This document shows, one piece after another, positions 1 to 11,300 of a stretch of 64,000 nt of DNA (position 1 is its first letter; every line of letters starts with the position of its first letter). Both the position numbers and the translations under genes were made by a program. The DNA is from Candidatus Obscuribacter sp. Lineage in GTDB: Bacteria > Cyanobacteriota > Vampirovibrionia > Obscuribacterales > Obscuribacteraceae. The notes beneath the pieces were generated by a model. That model saw nothing but the letters and a program-made list of their open reading frames with translations. It did no database searches and was not told where the DNA came from. Where the stretch lies: assembly GCA_016712465.1 (NCBI GenBank), contig JADJQZ010000001.1:1922001-1986000 (forward strand). Direction: 5' to 3'.

Positions 1-1859
1 GGTTTCACCTTTTCTATGAATGCGTTTATAAGTAGCTGACATAAATGCTCGGCCGGAAAAGGATGGCGCTGCATGAGATCTTTTACAATGGCTTTGCGAA
101 TTATAGATTGCTGATTGCCAGCAAAAACAGTACTCCCAAGGTTGCTAATTAATGGAGAAAGAGAATATTTGTTTTCCCCTCGACATTCAACCCAAGGCCC
201 GATGAGAATATTGAACGCTTCTCCGGAACGTTTTATCGCCTCGTTTGCCTCGCCAACAGACATGGCTAACTGTTTGTCAAACCCATTCATCAAAAACGAC
301 AATCGATAAAGAAGTTCAAGCGCGTTTTCTGGGAGTAATTTTGACAACTGAACACTGACAGCTTCTATTTCTGCCTGCATCTCTTTCGAGGCAAAAAGTG
401 GAGCCACATCCTTAAGGCACTCGGAATCTGCCCAGTTGTTGGTCCGGAGGCTGACTATGCGTACGTCAACTATACGCGGGTGTCCACCACTGCTGAAATG
501 ATGTACTATTTCCGTCCACTTTTCAGGATCACCTCCAGCCTTTGCGATTAACTCTCCGACGTCGTCTTCTGATAGATAGGGTAGTTCCTCTAGAGCAATA
601 GAATCTTCACCAAGACGCGAAACGACACTGGGCGGCGGGACTCTTGATGTGGTAACCACCATCGTGGCGTCTTGCAGCTGGGCTTCCATTTTTAGCTGAG
701 CGAGATTTAGAAGAGTGGCTTGAGCGTTATCGACTGGAAAATCATCAACAATCACACCTCGTGTTAGGCCTCCAGCTAAATATTGTGCTGCTATAGCTAG
801 ACGATATTTGACTTCTTGCACACTGCAGTTGCGCAGGTCCACAAATATCCAAGACTCTTTCGTGTGCTTGCCAAGCATCAACGACAATGTTGTTTTACCA
901 AGACCGCTGCTGCCGTGCAGCCACAAAACCCCTTTGGTTGCAGCCAAAGTTGCCATTTTCGCTACAAGCTCAATTCTTGAGGCAACACGAGGTGGAAGAG
1001 GCATCCGGCAAACCTCTGTAATCGCTCCAGCATGCGCATTGATTGCAAGTTGACCCAAAGTAGTTGTTTGTGGTCGTGAGAAATTGTCTGCTACGGCTCG
1101 CGGTACTGATACATGGGTGGCATCTTCAAAGGCTTGAAGCAAATCAGCTCTGGTGACTGCACGTATGCTTTTCTTGAGGATGACATTTCTTAGCTCGCCA
1201 AGCAGTATGTCACGGGTACGCACAGACTCCGAGGCAAGTAGACCGTAACGATCACCCAAATAAACTAGACTTTCATTTGTTAACTGAATCATCGTTTCGA
1301 GGTCACCGCTTGCATAGAGCCACTTAATCGGTCTAATTAAACGATTCCTGAGCTCCTCGTCGGAAGCCTGTAGAATAAAGGCCTTGAGGCTATCTGATAG
1401 TGCAAGCGTCAAGAGGAAATCTCGCAAAGGCTTAACATCAGTGCCTTCACGTGCAACAGTTCGCCAGTGCTCAAGACCTGGTTTATTGTCTGCAAAAACA
1501 ATATTCGCTTCTTTACCCGCTTCGGCAGTCGTGAGTAACGTCGAGACAACCTGCAACTCTGGATTGGCTTCGAGGAGTCTCCAATGTGACTCCAGGAGTG
1601 CACGCGCGGCTTCCGACCGTAAGGTGATATTGCTTGCTAGATCCTTAACCTGCGTTTGCTCAAGCTGGGCTTCAGTTAGCACTGCATGATCTTCTGCGAT
1701 TTCTAGATATAGCGAAGCGTGTTCAGGCAGCTTTAACCAAGCGTGAAGCGCCTGGTTAAGTTGATATTCATAACCACGCCAAGTATCCACCGCCTGACGT
1801 TTCAGGTCCGTCGCCGACACATTAAATGGTAGCGACTCAATATGATCAGATGCCGACAA
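1..1859 (-). CDS. STAND NTPase with N-terminal Cap4/DUF4297-like nuclease domain (3' end outside window)
   Basis: One minus-strand frame stays open from about 1883 to the left edge, giving at least 619 residues; the stop lies outside the window. Numbering from a TTG at 1859-1857 (no in-frame ATG follows the stop at 1884-1886; a GGCAGGG lies upstream), residues 29-34 read RGYEYQ, then LEIAED (D57) and EQTQVK (Q70, K72). This matches the D...QxK pattern of restriction-fold nucleases of the DUF4297/Cap4 type. A Walker A motif GSSGLGKTT sits near residues 315-324, a Walker B IVDD at 372-373 and a sensor-like VVTTSR ending at R406, as in NB-ARC/STAND ATPases. Nuclease-STAND proteins of this layout (Avs and relatives) act in anti-phage defence; the C-terminal sensor region is not visible here. 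The role in defence is inference. Confidence 0.72.
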   Translation of the reverse strand, partial: MSASDHIESLPFNVSATDLKRQAVDTWRGYEYQLNQALHAWLKLPEHASLYLEIAEDHAVLTEAQLEQTQVKDLASNITLRSEAARALLESHWRLLEANPELQVVSTLLTTAEAGKEANIVFADNKPGLEHWRTVAREGTDVKPLRDFLLTLALSDSLKAFILQASDEELRNRLIRPIKWLYASGDLETMIQLTNESLVYLGDRYGLLASESVRTRDILLGELRNVILKKSIRAVTRADLLQAFEDATHVSVPRAVADNFSRPQTTTLGQLAINAHAGAITEVCRMPLPPRVASRIELVAKMATLAATKGVLWLHGSSGLGKTTLSLMLGKHTKESWIFVDLRNCSVQEVKYRLAIAAQYLAGGLTRGVIVDDFPVDNAQATLLNLAQLKMEAQLQDATMVVTTSRVPPPSVVSRLGEDSIALEELPYLSEDDVGELIAKAGGDPEKWTEIVHHFSSGGHPRIVDVRIVSLRTNNWADSECLKDVAPLFASKEMQAEIEAVSVQLSKLLPENALELLYRLSFLMNGFDKQLAMSVGEANEAIKRSGEAFNILIGPWVECRGENKYSLSPLISNLGSTVFAGNQQSIIRKAIVKDLMQRHPFPAEHLCQLLINAFIEKVK

Positions 1860-2602
1860 TTGCTGCAGCCCTGCCTGCCTGGATTACAATAACATTTTAC
1901 CATGGTTGGTTAGATTGCAAAGTTTGGTGAATTGTATTGGAATTTTCTGGTACCTACCTGAAGATGACATCGGAATACCAAATTTCAAACTTGCCGAGTG
2001 GTTATTAAGCGCTAGTTTTCCGTTGGAAAAGGGGGCAACATCGGCGCTTAGCAGACGACTTGGGAACTGGTGCAATCTGTGCAAAGTGGAATAACAAGTG
2101 GTGCAGTTGCTTTCTTCTATCGGTGCCATGTACCGGCTTATGGGAGGCAAAGAGACGCAAATAGCTAGTGATAATTTGTGATATCACAAGTTCTCAAGTC
2201 TTCTGCCGGAATTGATGAATAATTGGATTGTTGGCAATGCAAAAAGGTAATTCGGCAAGCGTATGCTAGGTAGCTCACGATTTGCACCGGTCTTGTTATG
2301 TCTCGAAGAATTGCCACAATAACTGCTGTATAGAACTACCACAATCTCCGAAATTGTGACCATGCTGAGGCTGGCGCACACTCCATGCTGTCGTCATTGA
2401 GCAGCAGAAAGTTAGATAGCGTAAATTACAGCCAGGAAAGAAACAGGTATGCCGAGAGGACGGCTGCGTCTGTAAGTGCAGCTTCTTGGAACTTCAAATC
2501 GAGCGGAACCTCAATTGGTGTTAAACCAGCGCTGTTGCTAATTGTTTCACTTTTGAAGTAAACAGCCATCGGAAAAGAGCACCAATAACTTAACGAGAGA
2601 CA

Positions 2603-2755
2603 TCATGGCTTGCTGCCTGACCACTGGGTCTTGTTTTGAGGCTGTGTTTTCCTGAGGAATTGAAGGAGCCTGTTTCAGCGGGCGATGCAACTTCCACCAC
2701 AGCGTCTATGCCTAGAAGCCCGTCGAGGCGGGCAACAATTGGCTTACCGTTCTAA
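2603..2755 (-). pseudogene. Degraded copy of a DUF4388 (PATAN-like) segment
   Basis: This stretch aligns by eye with about 4045-4200, which encodes the DUF4388 region of the intact gene at 3737-6250. Shared words in the same order include catggcttgc, gaggctgt, gagcctgtttca and a run around ttccacca/gcgtc/atgcc. Substitutions and small indels break the frame, so it cannot encode the domain. It is best read as the remnant of a local duplication or of a lost paralogue. Confidence 0.65.
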
Positions 2756-3258
2756 ATCTATGGCGTGAGCAGCAGTGGCGCGCCAGGAGTTTGGCAAGCG
2801 AATTGGTTTCATTGACCAGTGCGCTTGCCTGTCCCAGGTGAATCCACGAAAGCTTATGTAGGAGTAAAGTTTCTTGAGGAATAAACAGGAGTCCGATGAT
2901 TGCGGACAACTGGAGCTGGAGTTTTCGATTCAGGGGAATGGGGAGCTTTCAGTGATTGATCCTGTGGTCTATGCCTCTCTCTTCGCAAATCAGGTTGAAG
3001 AAGCAACTAGAGGGACGCGCGCAGCAACTGGAGATAGACCTGGCCGAACCGAAGTGTTTTCAGCGCAGACTGCTGGAATTGCAGCAGTCCATAATGTTCA
3101 AGCTGGATGAGATATGTTCCGAAAGCTATTTCCAGAAGTGCGCAAAGAACTGGCGCTCTATTTCAGGAAGAACTATGGCTTGTCGGTCAGCGCTTGAACG
3201 GAATCAACGCCCGACGAGCTATGTCCCAAACTACAGTTTCCCGTGAACCACCCGCCGC

Positions 3259-3287
3259 TTGACAAGGGGGCGATCTTGTGGTACTAT
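3259..3287 (+). promoter_or_regulatory. Sigma70-type promoter
   Basis: TTGACA at 3259-3264 and TACTAT at 3282-3287 are separated by exactly 17 bp, close to consensus. The predicted start near 3294 gives a leader of about 130 nt before the small ORF at 3427. The leader holds a small dyad, GGTCG (3325-3329) and CGACC (3337-3341). Confidence 0.55.
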
Positions 3288-3426
3288 GGCTTTTAGGCAA
3301 ATTGTCAAAATCAAAGGAGTTCCAGGTCGTTCGAATCGACCAACACATCAGAAACTCATAGCTATCCTTCTCCAAATATCTTTACTGTTAACACTATGTG
3401 TGCATGTGCATAAGAAGGAGGAGTCT

Positions 3427-3561
3427 ATGGTTAAACTAGATATGCAGAGCCAATTTAAGTTCTACATGGAAAAGAGCTCCACTCTTGTGAAACTGGTATC
3501 CATTCTCCGCCGGAGATTCCTCGGCGATTGTTTGTGCGTGGCTATGGATACCAGCTATTAG
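3427..3561 (+). CDS. Possible 44-residue small protein
   Basis: ATG at 3427 is preceded by AGAAGGAGGAG with correct spacing, a strong ribosome binding site, and lies downstream of a near-consensus promoter. The product starts MVKLDMQSQF, has a basic middle part (LRRRFLGD) and ends with two cysteines and DTSY. I recognise no family. The signals for expression are better than the coding evidence, so it may be a real small protein or a relic of a longer gene. Confidence 0.4.
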   Translation: MVKLDMQSQFKFYMEKSSTLVKLVSILRRRFLGDCLCVAMDTSY

Positions 3562-3707
3562 TTCAAAAGATCATAGTCAGAGATGCCCTGAATTGCACCT
3601 TTTCGGGAGTCCATCTCAGAATTGCAGCAGACTATTGCGGAGTTTGAAGCATGGGAAAACCGGTTTCCCAAGTTTCATTTTGACTGACGCTGAACTACCT
3701 TCAGATT

Positions 3708-6250
<2,543 letters not shown>

Positions 6251-6253
6251 AGG

Positions 6254-7606
6254 TCAGTATGTCCTGATGAAGTGAAAACCATAGCGGGGAAACAGATAGA
6301 TGAAGCAGCCTATGGAAACAAGTGCGTTGAATAAGACCAGGCTGAGCAAAAGGGGTTTCCTCCAGTTACCGGTCAAATGAAGTCCGGCCACAAGTATAGA
6401 CATAATAGGGATTTCCGACGGAAAAAGATAGCGTCCCTGTCCACCCCCCAGGTTCACTGTGGAGGCATAGACCATGGCCATGATATTGCCTACAAGCGTG
6501 GCGCCCAGCACGGCCCAGGTATAGGCTCTGGCTTGCTCCTGGCCGGAGGGTTGCAGGTTCTTCCAGTTTTTCAGGCAGAGAAAGGCGGCTCTCAGGGAAG
6601 TAGAAAGGGCGAGAAGCATATAGCCAAAATATGTCCAGTAGACCCAGCGCCAAAGGTAGATGTCCATGTAGCCGAAGAGTCCCCAGAACGAGAATAGAAT
6701 AGAGCGCCACCAGCGGTGCTCTTTCATGACCTGCCAGGGCGTCATGTAGAAATTGAGATCGCGGTGGTAGGTGACGGCCCAGGTGCGGAACATGGTCTTG
6801 GTACCGAGCAGGTCGCCAGGATAGAGTTTGAGGGTGCGTAAAAACCACCAGAGCGAAACAGCCAGGGCTGAGGCGGCGCAGACAAAGAGATGCAAGAGGA
6901 TTTTTAGAGGCGGTGTTTTGGCTTTGTGGAAAGCCAGAAGTAGCCCCAGAAGTGTGGCCGGGAAAACGGCGTAGGCCGAGTATTTGGTAAGAGCAAGAAA
7001 GCCGCAAGTGAGACCGGTTATGAAGGTCAGGGGCAGACTGGGACCAAGAAAGAGCATCCTGGTTAGAAGCACGAGCACCACTGCCGCCAGGCTTATGGCT
7101 GTGGAGTCGTTATTGATATAGGTGTGCACCAGGATCAGTTGGGGGTGAAACACCACCATGAGCGGCAGGGCCTGTTGGCTGAGGCGGTCTGGGAAGAGCT
7201 TGCGTCCCATATAAATTGAGCACAGGAGCAAGGGCAGCCCTACAAGGAGGCTTCCGAATCGGGCCGTCACCGAAAGGTCGCAGCCGGAGAGCCCCGGCAG
7301 CGGCATTAGAGGCAAGAGGCGGGCGGTGAAGACATGGGGCAGATAGCCGATTTGCGGCAGGGAGCCGTAGACGGCCGAGGGACCCCCGGCTGCTACTTCT
7401 GCGGCTTCCGGTAAGCGCAAGTACTCGGCCATGAACTTGAGCACCCAGAAGTGCGAAAATTCATCGGGAGCACCCACCATCGGCACCATGAAGAGCCAGG
7501 GCAAGCGCAGGGCAAAATAAAGAAGAATCAGGATGCCCAGCGTCAGCTTCAGATGTCTATCCGGAGCGGATAGCGACTGTTCTAATTTTGGGTCTTCCGT
7601 GGACAT
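6254..7606 (-). CDS. Polytopic membrane protein, DUF2142-like
   Basis: The 450-residue product has about ten hydrophobic helices. Near residue 40 it has APDEFSHF, matching the PDE..H motif of DUF2142 membrane proteins, followed later by YINNDSTAIS, also typical of that family. DUF2142 proteins resemble GT-C glycosyltransferases in topology and often sit in cell-surface polysaccharide loci, but no sugar or lipid substrate can be read from the sequence. It lies between the kinase-like gene and the GAF/GGDEF gene on the same strand with short gaps. Confidence 0.7.
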   Translation of the reverse strand: MSTEDPKLEQSLSAPDRHLKLTLGILILLYFALRLPWLFMVPMVGAPDEFSHFWVLKFMAEYLRLPEAAEVAAGGPSAVYGSLPQIGYLPHVFTARLLPLMPLPGLSGCDLSVTARFGSLLVGLPLLLCSIYMGRKLFPDRLSQQALPLMVVFHPQLILVHTYINNDSTAISLAAVVLVLLTRMLFLGPSLPLTFITGLTCGFLALTKYSAYAVFPATLLGLLLAFHKAKTPPLKILLHLFVCAASALAVSLWWFLRTLKLYPGDLLGTKTMFRTWAVTYHRDLNFYMTPWQVMKEHRWWRSILFSFWGLFGYMDIYLWRWVYWTYFGYMLLALSTSLRAAFLCLKNWKNLQPSGQEQARAYTWAVLGATLVGNIMAMVYASTVNLGGGQGRYLFPSEIPIMSILVAGLHLTGNWRKPLLLSLVLFNALVSIGCFIYLFPRYGFHFIRTY

Positions 7607-7640
7607 CTAAATGGCTGCAGCATTGGGGATAGTTTTAGAG

Positions 7641-8213
7641 CTAAATGGAGAAACTTCCGTTCATTTCCTCGCCCATCAAAACCAGGTCGGCCAGTTCTCG
7701 CATGGGCTCCACGTAGCGAGTATAAGCTTCTTCCACTGCCAGGCTGTGCCTGATTGTGTCGAGGGTGGAACGCCCTCTTTCAACGTCGCGGCGAAGGCGC
7801 CTGGCCATGCGTTGATCGATGGGCGTATCGATGAAAATTTTCAGGGTAGCCAGTTCTCTTAAAGGAGAATGGAAGGCGAAAATTCCTTCGACAACTACGA
7901 TGGAGCGCTCCGGCGGAGGAACGATTTGTTCGCCCACGCGTTTGCAACTGCGCATATCGTAGACGGGGATGTTTACGGCCGTACCCTTGAGAAGGTTGGT
8001 GCAAGCCCTGGCACATTCTTCCAGGTCTACCGCCGAGGGATGATCGAAGTCAAAAGTGCCGTCTTCTTTGGGAATGAGGTCGGTCAGGTCTTTGTAGAAA
8101 TGGTCGGTGGAGAGAATTGAGGCCCCGATGAACTTCTTGGCTAAGGTGGACTTGCCGGAGCCGGATCCCCCGCAAATGACGATTATCTGGCTATTTCGTT
8201 TACCGGCAGCCAT
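7641..8213 (-). CDS. Uridine kinase-like P-loop kinase
   Basis: The Walker A motif GGSGSGKST is near the N-terminus, followed by the STDHFYKDL and FDFDHPSAVD segments typical of uridine kinase/phosphoribulokinase-type enzymes, VVEGIFAF, and the arginine-rich lid R..RRLRRDVERGRS. Uridine kinases make UMP from uridine with ATP or GTP; the exact substrate is inferred. A longer reading begins at 8276, but the ATG at 8213 (MAAGKRNSQ) has AAAAGG 8 nt upstream and places the P-loop at the usual position, so I chose it. First gene of a likely operon with the two genes at 7606-3737. Confidence 0.82.
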   Translation of the reverse strand: MAAGKRNSQIIVICGGSGSGKSTLAKKFIGASILSTDHFYKDLTDLIPKEDGTFDFDHPSAVDLEECARACTNLLKGTAVNIPVYDMRSCKRVGEQIVPPPERSIVVVEGIFAFHSPLRELATLKIFIDTPIDQRMARRLRRDVERGRSTLDTIRHSLAVEEAYTRYVEPMRELADLVLMGEEMNGSFSI

Positions 8214-8320
8214 GGTGACGCGCCTTTTCTGGAACCTCTGAGATAATATCTTAGGAAGCAGGTTCAGAAGTTGCATTAACAGACCATTAACCCTTCTAGT
8301 AATAAGCTTGAGGCCTCCTG

Positions 8321-11300
8321 GTGAATCCTGGCGAAAACATCGAAGCTGGAACGGTTGACCAGGAACACGGCCAAGCCGGTGAAGATGGAAATGGTCAGTC
8401 AGGACCAGATTTCACCGGTTTTGGCTTCCAGGATCTGATTAATTCGGTTGAAGCCATTATCTGGGAAGCCGATTTTAAGTCCTCGGCTATCACCTATGTT
8501 TCCAATTATGTGGTGGAACTCCTGGGATACCCGCTTGACAAGTGGTTGCAAGATCCCGACCTCTTTGCCAGTATCGTTCATCCCGACGATTTGCAACTTA
8601 TAGCCAGGGCGAAGGGCTCGGTCACCGCCCTCAACAATCGATATCAGGTTACTTATCGAGTTGTAAAGTCCAGCGGGGAAATAGTCTGGCTCTCCGACCG
8701 GGTGCAGGTGATTTTCGAAGCCTCCGAGCCCAAGCTCTTGCGCGGCATCAGTACCGATGTGAGCGAGCGTCGGCGGGTGGAAGAAGCCCTGGCTCTGGTG
8801 GTGGAAGTGACCCTGGCTGCCTCGGAATTGGAGAGTGTGCCGGATATTGCCCAGGTAAGCCTTTCCCGTATTTGCGAGTTGCTTGATCTTTGCTTCGGCC
8901 AGGTCTGGTTTCTTGACAAGGGGGCCAGTTTTCTCAAGGCCTCTCCGCAAGTCCATTTTGCCACCCTCAACCGGGATGCCGAGTTTGAAATCAATGCCTT
9001 GCGGCAGGAAAGCCTGGAGCACTTGTTTGATCCCCAGATTGCCGAAGGCTTGCCCGGCCTGGCCGCCGTATCTGGTGGCGCCGTTTTTTCCGACGATCTC
9101 AGTTGTGAACCGCGCCGGAGGCTGGCTCACAGTAAGGAATTGCGTTCCGGGTTTGCCTTCCCCGTGCGTAATGGGGATGAGCTGGTCTGTGTCTTTGAGG
9201 TCTTTTCTCGGCATTTGATTGTGCCCGACAAGTTCTTACTAAATGCCATTGATGAGATCGCCGCCCATTTGTCAGTGGTGTTTGAGAGGCGCATAGCCCA
9301 GGAACTATTGACCATTCAAAGAGAGCATGAGGAGGCCATTCTCGATGCTATGCCGGTGATGGTCTGGTTCAAGGATACAAACGGTAGAATCCTGCGCGTC
9401 AACAAAGCCGGTGCGGCCATTCGAGGCATGGAGCCCTGGGAGATGACCGGTAAGACCGATTGGGAACTCTATCCTGATGAAGCCGACTATTATTATGCCG
9501 ACGATCTGGAGGTGATTTCCAGCGGCAAACCGAAACTGGGAATTGTGGAACAACACTTGCTTGGTGACGGCAGTAAGACCTGGGTTTCCACCGATAAAAT
9601 TCCTTACCTTGATCAGTTCGGCAATATCAAGGGGGTGATTGTCTTTGCTTCCGATATTTCCAAGCTCAAGAATGCTGAAGAGGAACTTCTAGCCATTCGA
9701 GAAGATTTAGAAAATAAAGTCGCCGAGCGTATCAAAGAACTGGATGAAGCCAATATCTATTTCGCGCTCAGTCGAGACCTACTCTGTATTGCCGGGAAGG
9801 ACGGATATTTTCGCCGCTTGAACACGGCCTGGGAGGAGAAGCTGGGTTATACCCTCAGTGAATTACTGGAGCGTCCATACACTTCTTTTATTCATCCCGA
9901 TGACCTGGACAAAACCTTAGCGCTTGCCCAGCATCTTAATAAGGGCGGCTACATACGTAATTTCGAAAATCGTTATGTACGCAAGGACGGATCGATCTGC
10001 TGGTTGCTCTGGAGTGCCAGCGCCTCTCTTGATGGCGACGCCATTTATTCGGTGGCTTACGATATAACCGATAGGAAAGCCGCCGAATTTGAACTCTATG
10101 ATATGAGTATGGCTTTGAAAAATGCTGTGGAAGGCATCGCCAAAGTTGATCCCGAGAGTCGTTACCTTTCCGTCAATGAATCTTACGCAAGCTTGCACGG
10201 ACTGTCTTCGGAAGAATTCGTCGGGCGCTCGGTGATTGATTTCATCGCGCCGGAAGACCAGAGCACCTGGTTCGATTGCTATGGGGAGATGCTCAGGAAA
10301 GGTAAGGCGGAGGTGGAGCTATCCGGGCGCAAAGAGAGCGGACACTGCTTCCATGAACAGATAACCCTGGTGAAGGTGGAGGGTGCCTACAGGCACTTCC
10401 AGGGCTATTATATTTTCGACAAAGATATTACAGCCAGGATGGCCACGGAAAATTCTTTGCGTCAGAGTGAAGCCCGCTTTCATAACCTGGCTTCCCACAT
10501 GCCTGGTGGCATTTATCAGTATTTACGTCGCCCCGACGGCAGCTTCTACTTCCCTTATGTGAGTCCCGGTTGTGGTGCCATACTTGGTATCAGTCCGGAA
10601 GAAATAATGGCCAGTCCGGAGTTGCTCTTTACTCTGCTCAATCCGGAAGATGTGCCCAAGCTTGATCAAGCTCTGGAGGAGTCTTCGCGCTTGATGAAGA
10701 CTTTCATCTTCGAAGGGCGCATAGACACGCCGGCCGGCGAAAGATGGATCCACGCCGAGTCGACGCCGGAATTTCATGAAAATGGCGATGTGATATTCAA
10801 CGGTCTGGTTACCGATATCACAGAAAAGAGATATGCCGACGAAAAGATTCGCAAGCTAAATGAAGATCTCTCCGAGAGGGTCGAGAAATTGGCTGCCGTC
10901 AATAAAGAGCTGGAGTCTCTCACCCGCAAGCTTGAACTGGCTTATGACGCGGCTATGGAAGCTTCCAAGGTGAAGTCGGAATTCGTAGCCAATATCTCCC
11001 ATGAAATTCGCACTCCTATCTCTGCTGTTATCGGTATGTCGGAGCTGCTCCTCGACACCAATTTGTCCGATGAGCAAAGACAGTTTTCCAGTATGGTGAA
11101 AGACTCCGCTCAATCTCTTCTGACAATCATCAACGATATTCTCGACTTCTCCAAGATGGAAGCCGGGCACCTGGAGTTGGAGGTGACCGAAATCAATCTC
11201 CTCAACCTGGTGGAGGACAGCGCCGAACTATTGGCTCCCAGTGCCAGGAAGAAGGGGCTTTCTCTGGTTACTTATGTGGCGCCGGAATTGCCCGAGACCG

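Noticed and set aside
1884..2150. 88-codon minus ORF in the same frame as the STAND gene, ending at 1884
   Set aside because: It is separated from the gene by a stop, has no nuclease-like sequence and no good ribosome site, so I do not treat it as an N-terminal extension.
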